From: Litomosoides sigmodontis
Taxonomy: Eukaryota; Nematoda; Chromadorea; Rhabditida; Onchocercidae
NCBI GenBank assembly: GCA_963070105.1
Contig: OY718806.1
Span: forward strand, 2,374,865-2,438,864
Direction: 5' to 3'
Length of the DNA: 64,000 nt
The notes under the pieces are model-generated. The model was not told where the DNA came from. It was given only the letters and a program-made list of their open reading frames with translations, and ran no database searches. Positions 1 to 18,043 of this stretch are shown here, in pieces; positions within the stretch are counted from its first letter, which is position 1; every line of letters begins with the position of its first letter. The position numbers were made by a program, and so were the translations under genes.

Positions 1-2172
1 ATAGGAACTTGAGAAAAAGTTCTGTAGACGATGACCTCAGGACATTCTGCCATCAAGATCCGATTCAAGCAATTATGAACCACAGTACAACGTAATCCAT
101 TGATAGGTTCGCAGTTACAGTGACCCAATCCGATTATGTCTGACCTCGCGCTGGCTAGTCGCATGTTTACATTTGCCTGAAGTTCACAATTTGGAAACTC
201 CAGCAAAAATTGAGAGAAGCCCCTCTTCTCATTCTTGCACCCTTTGACAAAATGCTTCCTAAAAGTATTTTATTTAGCCTCTCAATAATTATTTGCAGCC
301 AACTCATGAGACGTTAAGTGATTAAACAGTAGAATGAGAAAAACCTATAAACAAGTACTTGATTTAAAATGCACCTTGATTTTCGTATACTTCGGTAGTG
401 TTTCTACCTTAACTTCTTGGGGAATTGGACGCCTGATACCAATTGTTGTTTTCGAACTAGCATATATAGCTTCGGCAGCTAAAATTTCGCTTACCTAACC
501 AACTTTTCATGTCACAACCATGGCGATAAAATTTCATAGTCCGCTAACAATTCAAGTATTATATTGTTGCATTCTAATGAAATTCTCTGCTACTCGTAAT
601 TTAAAGCTTTGAGTTCTGTGTAGCATTGTTTCTATAACAGTTTCTTGGTATATTATATGGCACATTACACAAAGCAATTTTAAAGAAGCAAAACCCTTAT
701 AAATCTTTGTATGTGCCTTCATACACTTCCAAAATGAACAATTCAGCGTCCTGGGAAGTGGAACCAAATCCCTACATGTTACGACATCATAATTTGGAGT
801 ACTCAACCCTTCAATCCATTGTAGAAGCACATGACCCGGCTAAAACAAGCATAAAATACAAGAGAAGCCTAAATAACAAAGTAGACTTTCAAAGAATGTG
901 ATGGGTAATTAGTTTTCAGTATTGAAATGATAGAAAATATCAGAACCTCTCGAAGTTTTTCAACTAAATAATTCATAGAATATAACGATGCTGGCAATAA
1001 ATCAGCATGGAGAGTCTTTGCTGGCCAGAAGCTGAAAAATAAATTATGTAAATCTCTATTAAGCAGTTGAACACACTAGAGCAAAATTTCACTCTGACAA
1101 GGCTAAAGATAAAAATGCAAATCGCTTTGTTAAAATTCATTATCTTACTTTCATTTATCCCTCCATTTATTTATTATTTATTACTTTCAAAGCTATAAAA
1201 TTTGGTTTTGCTTTTGCTTTTCGCATTATCAGCAAACATTGTCGAACACTTCCCGAATAAATTTCAAATGGTATGAGCTTTTTTAAAAAAATATTAAATC
1301 GTCATTTCAGATAAAAAAAAAAAGAAATTGGTGGTTTTTACCTGGATTTATAAGTTGCCACAACGTAGTCGCCAATTCTGGGGAAATCAAAACATCGACA
1401 GAAATCACATGAAAATGCACTGTTTTCGGCTTCCGCTTCTTTGGTCTTGTTTTGTTCAGCAACACAGCTGCGACAAAAAGAACGTATGCAAGAGTCACAC
1501 GTCATTTTCTGAGATTCATTTGCTACAAAAGAATGTAAAAATTTTATAAATCTAAAACATTTCGTCACAATTAGTAGAACACATATCTTCTTCATTGTTT
1601 TCTTCTCTTTATTGTAAAATTTACCGAAGGAATTTTCACACGTGATGCAGTACGGAATATTTCGTTTCGACGCACGCTTCGCTGTACTATGTCTTGGACA
1701 AAGGATATAACGATCAAGTGCCCGATTTATATGCAACGAGCCAACTGTAACGCATGAACGATGCCAAGCGAACACACATTTTATGCACCGTATAAGCGCT
1801 CCTAGAAATTAGTATTGAATTAGTATAGGTGTTTTGGGAAAGATATGTAATCTTTTAGTTGCAACTAAACATACAATTTTCAATTTGCTAAATTTCAAAC
1901 TATCTCCTTGAATATCAACAAAAACAGCGATTTGTCTTCATTTGGCAGTACTTCTAAAGTGTTCGTAAAATTTATATTTTTAAAATCAATAAACTGCTAT
2001 ACCACAGCAAAACTCCTACCTTGAAAAGCTCGTGTTCGCAAGAGCTCCTGTTGGCAAAAATTGCATTCGTGTTGAGGACATATCCACTTTTTGCTATTTT
2101 CTAAATTGATACAGAGATCACCATGTTTATCCAAAACATGGATTCTTGGCAAGAAGTCACCTGAAGATTTCT

Positions 2173-2228
<56 letters not shown>

Positions 2229-3776
2229 CTGCAACTGCCTGTCGAAATGACAGCAATTAGTTAGAATTTAGAAGTTAATTAGAATAAGCAAAGGACTTGC
2301 AGCAAGAAACTTTGACAGTTTAAATAAGGACCTTCTGTAAAAACCAAAAAGCAATTTTCGTGGAACCAGAAAGCGCATGACGGAAAACCACATCGCCTAA
2401 TCTTGCTATGATTGAAAGCAGAAACACCCCCATTAACAATAGCTGCAGCCTGATCATCGCAGTTACTTTCAACGCTTGTTGAAGGACAACGAACAAATTC
2501 CCTATCGTCAGATTCGTCCACCTTCTTACAAATGAAGCATTCACGTTTTCCAACATCTGGAAATGGTTTTGTGCAAACAAATATTCTTGCGCAGTGAAAA
2601 TTAAAAGCTTTTAGCAATTCTAATATCGGCAGCAATTGTGGGATCAATTCAATACTTCCCAATAAATTAGGTTTTGGCAGCAAACAGTCACTCAGTTCAG
2701 CTGTTATTGTCATCAAAATTCAATGTTCATATTATTCTCACTAATCAAAAATGAGTATATTGGCTTGAAAAACATGAAGCCAATGAACAAAGTAGTTCAG
2801 TGTATATATGGTTATCTGAATCATTAGAAAGCTCTTATATTCTATCCCGAATCACGAAAAAAGTAAGGTAGTTGCACAGGCAACAAACACACAAAATAAA
2901 ATAGCGAAAACAGGAAAGAATGCGATATGTAAATTAAATGTGATAGATGTTAGATAACATACTAAATTGACGTTTTGTCCATCGATGTTCTTTGCAATCA
3001 CCAGACTTCTTTTTCTTAGAATCTTTACCAAACAGTCCCTGCACTGCAAAAAATGAAACGCATTCAGGTTTACCTAATTTTAGCTTATTGATACAGGTCC
3101 CTTATTAATTTTTCAAATTGGTAAATTATATTTTAAACGAAGCAACGGAAAATTGTTTACAGGAAAAATGAACGTGTCATCAGTCATTACTATGTGCTTT
3201 CGATCTGTTCCCTGTTTACCAAAACAAGTTTGTCTGCTTCCAATACAGGATGGTTAGCTGTTTCGTACGGTTCAACTAGTCAGATATGTGTGTATACATG
3301 TATATATACATACATATATGCATATTTTAGAAATACGTATAGCAACGCAATCCGATAAAACTCAAGCGGCGAAGCTGAAATTTGCGACTTATCAGCTACC
3401 CAGGCTTAACATGTACATACACACATTTTACTCTCTTTATAATAACTAATTTTTTGCATGATTTTCTATCACATCCAATCACAAACCTACTGAAAACAAC
3501 CACAGCAGTCAGTCACAAAAATATGTGGTTTTTTCCAAAAATTTAGAAATTTCTTTCCTGATCAGTTAGGCGTATATCATCTTTTTTTACATATAGAATA
3601 TTCACATCACAAGCTATTATCTACGTAAAAACATTATCGCTTTCAATAACTAATTTATGCGTAACTACTTTCAACTACCTCCCAAGCGTACCGGAAACTC
3701 CACACTGACTGCCCACCACGTACGGCATCAACTCCAAGCGTACAGCATCAATTTTAAGATACAAAAATGTGCCGCA
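1..3776 (-). CDS. NSD/MES-4-like histone H3K36 methyltransferase (partial; SET domain off the left edge)
   Basis: Predicted nuclear histone lysine methyltransferase of the NSD family. Exons read on the minus strand: about 3776-3679 (tentative), about 3050-2964, 2700-2332, 2160-2020, 1801-1625, 1522-1342, 1031 to about 960, 839 to about 700, 478-375 and 258 to beyond base 1. A first PHD finger has CFICKKVD followed by CAFWFHENC. A second Cys/His block has WICPQHECNFC, and a third has RCIKCVFAWHRSC and CPRH. A Cys-rich stretch leads into a PWWP domain (GDYVVATYKSSFWPAK, then a strand resembling VLLQWIEG). The exon at 478-375 ends PKYTKIK, matching the PPxYxxIKxN motif before AWS in NSD proteins. 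The last visible exon holds an AWS domain: HCNCEPINGLRC, then NCLNRILMAEC. The domain order separates it from SET2 and ASH1. The 5' end and some donors, notably around 3.1-3.7 kb, are unresolved. Confidence 0.88.
2174..2228. repeat. (TA)n microsatellite
   Basis: About 26 uninterrupted TA units. It lies in the intron between two PHD-coding exons of the NSD-like gene, only about 14 bp beyond the exon start at 2160, so it includes or abuts the polypyrimidine region of that acceptor. Confidence 0.95.
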
Positions 3777-4128
3777 CTGTAAGACAGCAGTGAAACTGCG
3801 CATCCCATCAGATTACAGGACATTGCTGATGAATAATTTGCTATTTGAGGTAAATTTCATTCGGTAATTGTAAACTTTGAGTGCAATTTTTATTCAATAG
3901 ATTTAACTTTAATTCAATAACACAATTTTATGCAGGCTTTATTGAAATAAGTAGCGATAACGATGAGTGTGTGACAGCAATCAATTACATACCATTCATT
4001 CGCCACTTAATGGTTCAGTCATTTTACATTTCAAGAATCAATTTACATTTGGTAGAGATGAGTGATGGAGGTAATTATAAATAAGTGTAAAAGAAGCCTA
4101 CTGCACGAAAAAAAAAAGACCTTGTAGA

Positions 4129-7318
<3,190 letters not shown>

Positions 7319-7479
7319 CCTTCTTCAATTCCATTTTACTTTTCTTGTCTAAAAAAAGACACGTTGTTGTTCTTGAAACGGAAATCATATATTACAGTAC
7401 GCTACATCTTGCAGTGATATCAATGATTAACGAAAAAAATGCTACAAAAACGTTTTAGGAATTCTTTGACAAGAAATTA

Positions 7480-8270
<791 letters not shown>

Positions 8271-8659
8271 GATAGTAATATAGCAGTAGCAATAGATCCT
8301 TAGTTTTTATGAAGGAATAAATGATGTTAGTTGAATATGACACACATCTATTTATGGTAATTATTTTCGGTGAATGCTATATGTAATGAAATAAAATGGT
8401 AATTGAAATTTATGAAAACTACGCAAAATCTCATTTTTTTTGCCTCAATTTTATGCCTAGGAGCTCTAATGCTTTTTTTGTTGAATTTTAACACAAAAAT
8501 TTTGGGATATGTTAATTTATGCAATCAATCAGTAGGGAAAGTGTGGATAACAGTTTGTAAACTGAATAATTTGTTATAAATTTAGTTGTGATTTTTGAAA
8601 CTCAACGTACGACATCATTTGATGTCAGCACGGAAAGTGTAAAAATTGACAGCTTTGAA

Positions 8660-8662
<3 letters not shown>

Positions 8663-8700
<38 letters not shown>
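8663..8700. repeat. (TA)n microsatellite
   Basis: About 19 TA units in intergenic DNA. Confidence 0.95.
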
Positions 8701-8703
<3 letters not shown>

Positions 8704-11700
8704 AATTAATAGATTGTATTTTGTATTTCCGTTTTAGTATTCCGGATATTTCACAGAATAACGTTTCACCCTATTTTTTAGAATGATCATTTGCAATGAG
8801 AGCAATTGTTGCAGGTTTTGAATATGAAAGAAGTTATATTTGATCTGTGACAGAAGGAGTTCAATTACTTCGAAAGAAGAATCTGAAAAGATTGCTCTTC
8901 AGTGTGAAATTTAAATGTATATGAAGCTAGTTAGCTTTTTTTTTAAATTGAATTATCACTGATTAACGATTCCATTGGAATATTTGACAAATGAATGGGA
9001 CGTTACGCAGCGTTTGAATGTTTTGCTTGTGCGAATTTATCGTCCTCTTTTTTTTGCTGCTATTTACAATCGATCATACATTTCAAACTTTTTTTTTTTA
9101 ACTAGCAACGCGTACACGTGTGTAGCAAGCGTAATGCATGTTGCATTTATTCGCCATAATTTCACGTCACTCCTTACTGCTTTGTGTTTCATGTAGCAAA
9201 TGGTAAATTGAAAGAGAAAACGAAATTGGTTGTGCTAAAAAAAAAACAATAACAAAAGAGCATAATGAAACATTTAAACAGAAAATGCGCGAATGTGTGT
9301 AAGTGCGTAAATATTTTCTTTTGCTCTGAAATAGTAGTTTCTCCAGAAATAAATTATATCCCCAATTATCCAGCGTTAAAGTTTCAATTAAACTCTAGCC
9401 TACTACGATTGTGTGTGTGTGCGTGTTTGTTTGTTTGTTATCTTCTTTGTGTTAGAATTAATTAATTGCAGCTAATTGCTGCAAATCAATAACTGGACGA
9501 TTCACCTGATAATGCAGCAACGTTTGACGTAGCAATAACACTGCCAGAGGTGGTATCGTTTGGAAATATTTCTATCATATGCAAATTCTTATTCGACAAC
9601 TTTGAAGCTTTTTGTGTGTGTGTGTTGAAAACACTTCAAAGAAACTTATAATTGTATGTTTGAAAAATGAGAAAGTACAATTTTATCGATTGCTGTTGAT
9701 CGGATTAGATTAGAAACATTATCCAACCTGTAATTTTATGATCGAAAATTTTTTCTTGACAGATGTTAAATTTCATTTACAATATGAATGAACTGCATTA
9801 GTGATGTTATAATTAAGCTATCTTATGGAATTTAGTTGTCTAACAATTACTATCAATTAATAATTTCGCCTAAAATCAATTCCCAAATTGTTAGCGCATT
9901 GTAAATAATTTAATTATTAGCGGTAAAATGGAAAGAATAAAGAGAAGAAATGAGAAATAAATTTGAATTGCTATAAATTAAATAGCAATTGCTAAAAAAC
10001 AAGGCTAAATTGCAATTCATTTCTTCACGCAATTTCCTCCTTTCCATCGTTGCCATGGACACATTGGAGTATTATGCTAAATTTCTTCCAAATTAACAAA
10101 AAAATTTTTAAAAAAATCAGGAAAAAACCAACGGAAAACAAAACGACAAAATAGTATTTTGCATCAAATTTATTTCCAAAAAGTACGAAATGTTCCACTT
10201 GGAATTGTTAGATGTTTTTGCTTAAAATTATACATTTTGGTATTTTTTTTCTTGTTAGCTTTACCGTTAGCTAAATTTACTGTAGGTTTGTGAAAGAAGG
10301 AGAAGAAGAAAGAAAAAGCAATCATTAACTTGGAGTAATCACTAGAACTAAGTTCTTTCTTGTTTTAGAGCATTGAATTTCATTTTTCCAAATTGTATCA
10401 TTGAATTAAGCTCTGTGGGATGTTTTCATTGATGGATTTTAGGTGTTTATTAGCTAAAGCAAGAAAAAAAGGGGCGAAAATTCATCCACAAGTTAAATGA
10501 TGTCCATTTTACTATTTGGACTGTTTGTAATGTCCGGTAGACTGAAATTCAATATGTGAAATTAACAATGTGAAAAAAGAACTGCCTCATTTATTTGATT
10601 TGATTAAATTAACACTTTCACACGAAAACAGAAAGTAAAGCACACTGCTAACTTACTTTTAAAAAAGCTCAAACAGACAATTCAATAAACTACTAAGGTT
10701 GTTGGTTGATAAGGCAAAACAAAATAATAGCTATCGCTCAAATAGATCTGACAATCATTTGTGATAAGACTTATCATCGTTATCCGAAGGGTAAAAAAAA
10801 AACAAGGGTATCCAGTAATCCTAAGTAATCTTGCAAGAAGAATTTGTTAAATGACAATGAATGTGCGGTATTCGCTGCTGCATTGATAACTATTATCAAT
10901 GAAGCTTATCATCATTGTTCAAATTTTTACCACTATTTTCCTAACGTTAATATTTTATGCTAACAGTAACTGTTGAATGTATTCTTTCATCGCTTATAAA
11001 CTTCTACATTTTGCTATCATTATTGCTTAACTTTTATGAATGAAAGAATGCTAAGTGCTAAATGTTTCAGATGAAATTTGAATACCTCAAACATTTCTAA
11101 TTTAAATAGTACTGAAAATTTGTTTATCATAGAAAAAAAAAGTTTGAATAAGATTTGATTGCAAATGAGTTTGAGTTTTCTTCAGTCTAATTAATATTGG
11201 TTGGTAATACATTGTAAGAAATGAACAATGAAAATACACATTTCGAAAAAAGTGTGAAAATTTTTTGAAGTATACCAGCGCAACTGAACTTGATGATGTC
11301 GTTCATTCTTGGAAAATGGAAAAATTGCAATTATTTACCAGTGAAACTGAAATCATTGAGTGTTTACTACCTCTCATCATCTAACGATGATGTACACTTA
11401 ATTCAGTTCAGTTCGCTTAAAAACAAAAATTCACCCTGAATGGTGGATTTTTCCTCTTATCAGAAAATCGAAATCGATGAGAAGTTTGCTAAGCGATCAA
11501 AATCAATAATGCATCATTTTTGTTCATTTATTAAATGCTACACTTCTAGTTGTCTGAAGAAGTAATAAAATTGAAGGAGAAAATTTTTATCAATTTTTAA
11601 AAATTAAAAATTTGAGTGTTAAATTATAAGCTTAAAAATTACCATAACAAAAAAAAAGCACGAGAGTAGCAATATTTCTAAAATTAATATTTTTAATAAA

Positions 11701-12553
11701 TTAACAAACTGTACCGTTGTGCATGCTGAAATAATCCCGAAATAATCAACTCTAAGCTTTTTGAGAGATTTGATAGAAAAAAAAAGTAATGGAAATAAAA
11801 CACATTGTCTTCTTTCTTTCTCCTCACTTTTGAAGAAAAAAGAATTTCCTTTTTCTTGATGAAATTACTGGATGAGCCTAGACAGAGAGGGTGAGTGAAG
11901 GACATACTTAGAAGATGATAAGCGAAAGTAATAGCATAGTTAGTCAGTTAGCTGGTTAGTTAGTTAATCCTGCTACCTTAAGCCAATAAAGCATTTGGCC
12001 ATTTCGAACTTAAAATTGTTCAAAAAGAAAGCAAAGGGATTTTCGCTCAGCCAAAGGAGTTAAGTGATGCATAATGAATTAAATAATGTCAAGCGAAAAA
12101 AAAAATGAAGGGAACAAAAAGGGAAGCCAATGTGGAAAGCTTAATTAACTTAAATGAGGATGTATTGAGGCGAAGATATGAAAATATTGATTAAGACGTC
12201 AATGTAGACTGATTGGATTAAGGGGAATAGACAGCAAGACAAAAAAGAGAAGACATTGGTAATAAATTTTATGAATTTGAACAAGCAATAAAGTGTTATA
12301 CGTACAAAACAAAACAAAAAAAAAGGGACGAACTTTAAATCGCAATTTTGATGCATTTGAGTTTACAAAGGGTGAATTTACGAAAGGAACAATTTGCATA
12401 CTTTGCTACACATACAATTGAATGAATTCAAATAATGCTTTTTTTTATATTGTAAAAATTTTAATTTCAATAAGCTTCTAAATTGTATCTAATAAAGAAA
12501 ATCAAAATGTGCTGTTCCCTTCTTTTCTTTTTCAATCATTCGAAACGTGTGAA

Positions 12554-12554
<1 letters not shown>

Positions 12555-12580
<26 letters not shown>
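12555..12580. repeat. (TG)n microsatellite with TTTG tail
   Basis: About 13 TG units, then three TTTGTG-like units to about 12598. Intergenic. Confidence 0.9.
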
Positions 12581-12584
<4 letters not shown>

Positions 12585-12971
12585 TGTTTGTGTTTGTGCG
12601 ATTATTTTAAATTAGTTTCTTACTCGCTTGTAAATTTTTTCATTTCACAATTAACATAAAATTTCATTCTGCAAAATAGTTGACAATTTAGTTTTGATTT
12701 TCAAATAAAATCTGCAAGGACAAAAAAAGCAGCATTCCTAAAATTTTACTTTGAAATTTTCATTTACAAAAAAAAAAAGCTGTCCAAAAGAATTTAGTAT
12801 AAATCACGAATGATACAAATAAGATTGCTGGGTAAAACGCAAGAAAATTTTTAAAATTGTAAAGAAAAAAAGGAAAATTATCGAAAACAAAATGCATATC
12901 ACTCCGCTAAAAAAATGCAATTTAATTCAACAAAATAAGCAATGTGGTTTGTAGGTGCACGCGCATGCATG

Positions 12972-12989
12972 CATAATGCATGCATTATG
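12972..12989. repeat. Perfect 18-bp palindrome
   Basis: CATAATGCATGCATTATG equals its own reverse complement. It is preceded by further GCATGCAT words, giving a cluster of overlapping ATGCAT/GCATGC sites at 12962-12990. Confidence 0.9.
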
Positions 12990-14496
12990 TAAAGCATTTA
13001 GCTAAACTGTACATACAAGCTAATTTTCAAATTTTCAACACATTAATCATCACTTTTTAACCTTTGCGAAGGATTTGTTTGGAAATTTTTCAAATTAAAA
13101 AAAAAGATTGAATGTAAAATCTTCTATTATCTATTTATAAATTCCACTTACAATATCAAAGTTTGTCTTAAAAAAATGTTTTTTAAAACTAAATGGAACA
13201 AATAGCACTTAGTTAGTGATTAGTTTGCGTTCACAATAGGGTTTCTATCAACTGGTTAATTAACTTTTTGCAAACCTATATTTGCACTTCAACCTATAAC
13301 TTCACTTTCATTACAATAATACCGAAATCTGTGAAATGCTCTTTCAGCTTGCAAATGAGCAAGAGAAATATTTGACAGAAATGAATTACAGTAATTATTA
13401 ATCTGATTTGAATATATTTTGTTGTATAAAGGATGACAGTTGATATTATTGGTTGTATCACATTTTCTGCTTCATATTTTTCTTATAAAACATGAAAAAT
13501 TACGTCTTCAAATTACATTGAGTTTCTTCCAGCTTGTTTTGTTTTTTTTTTGTTTTTTGAACTTTTCGAAAATAATTTTTTGTAACGTAAACAATGTTTT
13601 CTAATTAAATTGAGAAATTAATTGAAATTTTAGCATTTTAAAATTAAAATTTTTGCTATGCAAGTATCTGCAGCTTAGAAATATCGTCTAAAAGTTGATT
13701 CATTATTTCCGTTTGTTTTATTGCTTGTTATCAGATTGTACTAAAAAAAGACAAGTACAATTAATTATTTGTCTGTTCCCACGTAATTATCATCCGTTTT
13801 TTTCACGTATTAGTTGTCAAATCAGCAATTGATTTCATCTATTAATTGATACTAATTTTGAATGCATTGAAGTAATTTTATTACATACTAAATTTTAGGT
13901 TTAAATTTTGCGTACATTTTGATAGAATGAGACGAAAAAGAACTTCTTCCATTGAATATACAATGATTTGCATAATTTCATTTAATATTTGACAGAGTAA
14001 TTTTTATTCGGATAAGTTAAATGTGACAAAATTATTTCGCGATAAGTTATAACTATAATTATCTTACCACTGTTTCTCACCTCTAACTTCATAATTTCAT
14101 CATGGCAATGGCATAAATTGTTTAGTAAGTGTGGAATAATTAATTAAACGGTCAAATTTATTTGCTTAAATAAATCAGAAAGTGAAATGAATAATTTTAA
14201 TAAAGTAATGATAATCATATCAATATATTTTAAGTATTTTGGTTAAAAATTTGCACCATTTTTGCTTGATTTATGAAAGGTATAGTGCAATGAATGATGA
14301 TATGATATTTCACTTTTCTTTGTGTTTGGGTAAAATGAGAAAAAGATGATGAGTGATGATGACGGAAGTGAAAAAACTTCACATATACATCCTACCTCAT
14401 CATATCTCATCCGTGAAAACGTCGGGAACGTTTCAACAGCTAACAGTATTTATCAGTGAATTTATTCAATTCACTTTTACACTGCCTTTTTCCTTT

Positions 14497-14740
<244 letters not shown>

Positions 14741-14744
14741 AGTC

Positions 14745-17700
14745 TAACAGAATTTTGGAATGCGACTCGTAGGTTTTTTCCAAAATCTATCAATTCATCC
14801 TAATAGAATTAATTAATAATAGTGAAATTTTAGTTAATTTAGTGAATGAAAAAAAAATCATCAATATTGACTAAGCAAAGGAAACTTATTCGACTATAAC
14901 ATTAATTAAGTAGTTAAATTAAGGTGTTTAATTTCAGTGTCAGCTGGTAAGCAGAAAAAAAAGGAGGAGGTGGCAGATGAAAGAGAATAAAACTTTTGTG
15001 TGGTGTAAACGAGCAAGCTGTACTGATGATCCTAAACGACAATCATCTTCTGCACCAAATCATTATCATCCCAATTTTTCTTTCACTTTTTTTTTCGTTT
15101 TAAAAATTCTTGTGTGATATAAGGGAATTGAGAATATTGGGAGTGTGGCTGAATTGACAAATATTTCACTTCAATTAATTTTCAAACATATTAGCGAGTG
15201 CGGTAATATGCAATCAATCCTCCTTAAATTTAAATCATTTCTATTTTTAAAAATTCAAAAAAAAAATTCAAATATTTTTTTAAACAAACTTCATAGGTAA
15301 CTCAATTAATTAACTACATATGTTGATTAAATCAGTTTTACTGCATCGCTTTTGCTTGAAATAACAGTCAAGCCTAACTTACTGTCACTCATTAGAGTAT
15401 TCAGCAATTAATGTTTAATTCAGCTGAAATTTGAGAAAAAAAAAACAAATTTTTAAGCGTAGTTCCTTACAGTTTAACGTAGCTGTTTTGTTTGCTACTG
15501 TTGGTATTGCAATGACAACCTTTTCAATGGATAAATTTTGAAAAAAATATTGGTGAAACTGTATTTTTTTGATTAGGCTAATACTCAGTGATATTCGAAG
15601 GACAGTTGCGCCCACTGCTTGATGTATCTGTGGAACACTGTTCGCCATTTTATTCGCTTCCAGCTATTCCATTTTGCCGTCACTTTCTTTCTTGCCTTTT
15701 TTTTTTCACCAACTTATCAAATTGAAAATTTCATTTCACATCATAACAAATCATCATATTTTATCATTTTGCAAGCCAAATAAATTTAATAATTTTTTTA
15801 TTTTACCATTGTTAATGTGCTTAAAATTTTAAGCTGAATCATTAAAAAATCTTCAAAAATTAATTTAAAAATTGAATAAAAAAATCACTCAAAAATTTGT
15901 GTTATATTAAGCAAAATAACTTTTTCGCTGTTTTTTCGATTTTAATCATGCAAAATTGGCTGACATTTCTTTGCTCAAAAATAGCAGTAAAATGAAATTT
16001 ACCAAGTTATCATAACGCTAACATTTCATTCTATTATCTTTTTTGTTTAAATTTTATGAAAATTGAAATCATTGGGACCACTTAGTTTGTGAATATAATG
16101 CTTCGACTGAATCTTTCAAAATTTTGCACTAAACTTACATAAATTTTATAAAATGCAATGGAATATTTGTTATAAACGAGATGGTAGACTGAATCTCTTG
16201 GATAATCGTTTAATTAAAATCGTAATTTGTTGAAGAAAAAAAAAAGGGCGAGAAAGTGCTAGTTGTCAAATTGAACAATTGTTCGATCAAAGAGACTGAT
16301 CTTTTTTTCTTTTCTTAAAATACTAAAATATATTCTTGTGCTTTTTTTTCCGTCATTTACTTTATTTTGTTTTTTAGCTTTTTTTTCCTCTCTTATTCTA
16401 AAGTTTTCGTTTTAAAAACATTATTTATAATATTGTAGTAATTTTTTCTAAGACTTTACTACATCTGTTAAAAGTTTTACGAAATCGTTGATTTAACATA
16501 ATGAATTTCAAGCCGTAATAACCGCTGTTTGTTTGTATATGAATTTATTTTCAATGCAAAAATTTGAAATATTAAAATTTTAATTCCAATTGAGTAATTT
16601 GTACTTGCTCCTCATTTCTTCCATACTTCTTACATTATTCTTTTCTTGTTTGAAAAAAAAAACGAGATTTTTGACTATTAGTTAAGATATGAAATTATGT
16701 TACATTCAACTTTGATTGGCATATCTGGGTAGTCATCAGTTGCTCATTAATGATGTAAAATTTTTCATAAATTAGAAATAATACTTAATTTTTGGAAATT
16801 TTCAGTTATTTGGTTGATGTTGAATTGATTATTTTAAATGGCTCAAATTAAAATCAAGTAAAAAAATGTGTAAAATAATTTGCATTTAAAAATTTCTTAA
16901 AGCACTGTTTGTTATTTCAAATGAAATAACAAATCGTTTCCCTTTAATTACATTAGGTACGCTTTAAAAGTTAGTATTTCAGGTTTCGATCGATTCAGAA
17001 TTGATGAAATAATCGATGTTCGAAAGTCATTCATTTTTACTTTCATTTCATATATTACATGATTTTCTTTATTTTATAAATGCTTATTTCAAATGAACCA
17101 TAATCAATTTAAGTAGTACTAATTTTCACTCTCTCCCATACTACGATTGTTTACAAACATTAGATAAAATAATAAATAATCACTTTTAGTTAGATTATTA
17201 TTTCACCGCCTCATCGCTGTTCCTCCCACAATGCTACAATATGAAACAATTTTACGTCGTAATTTTTTTGTTACATTAAAATTGCCAGCATCGATGAGTG
17301 TGCTATGGTATATATGTTGTGGATTTTTTGGAAATTAAAAAGTTTTCATAGCATTTATTTCATCCAGCTCATCAACACTAAATAAGCTTTTGGTACTATG
17401 AAATGTTTAATTTTATTTAATAAGCAAAAAAAAACACACGATTGAAAGTTTTATTTTTAACTAAAAATATTATTTGTTGAATGATTGCTATTCGATAAAT
17501 TTTAGGATATCATAAATTGTCGTGTTGTGAGTGTATATGAATTTTACGAACGGAACAGGTGATTTGCAACAATTGCTATATTTGATGTTACATTTCATTT
17601 CAACAATTTTTCGCTTTTATCACAAATATCACACTTATCAATCGTATCTATCAATAGCTTAATCAAACAGGTGGATTAGATAAAAGGAAAAAAAAAGCGG

Positions 17701-18043
17701 TTTGATTGCTGGCTTATTTCAGGTATTCCATCATTCAACGAGCATCTCTTCCAGCTATCATTATAACAACGAGGTGAGCTCAGTGATTATCAGCTTACTC
17801 TCTTTGATCACTCCTTACACTTTTGTTTCAATTGTTATCGGCTTTTTCTTTTTTACTTCAAATTATTTTTTGTTTTTGTACATTCATTTTTCCAGCGAAC
17901 AATTCAACAATATTTGAGCTTCGCTTTTCAAATGCATTTAGATATCAATTCATTTGCATCGATCTAATTGTAAAATTATAAACCTTTCTTTAAATGAAAT
18001 GTTAACTTTCATCATTTGAAGAGGAAAGGATATTTGAAGAGGA
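14745..18043. other. Intergenic block upstream of the ENPP-like gene
   Basis: AT-rich, with no recognisable exon. A minus-strand open frame at 15415-15648 shows no domain and no flanking exons, and was not accepted. The last few hundred bases should hold the promoter of the ENPP-like gene. Two T-rich AG acceptor-like sites near 17750 and 17895 could be trans-splice or 5' UTR intron acceptors, but nothing decides this. Confidence 0.6.

Larger units (their letters stand above)
8280..14495. other. Intergenic block, no gene supported
   Basis: Very AT-rich DNA with many short A or T runs. No open frame carries a recognisable domain or a believable splice pattern on either strand. It contains a (TA)n run at 8663-8700, a (TG)n run at 12555-12580 followed by TTTG units, and the palindrome at 12972-12989. 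GATA/TTATC words are frequent around 10.7-11.0 kb, which may be chance in such composition. Confidence 0.7.

Noticed and set aside
8975..9465. Plus-strand open frames of 66-73 residues
   Set aside because: No domain or splice context; composition matches the surrounding non-coding DNA.
15415..15648. Minus-strand 77-residue open frame
   Set aside because: No recognisable domain, no partner exons, and flanked by low-complexity DNA.
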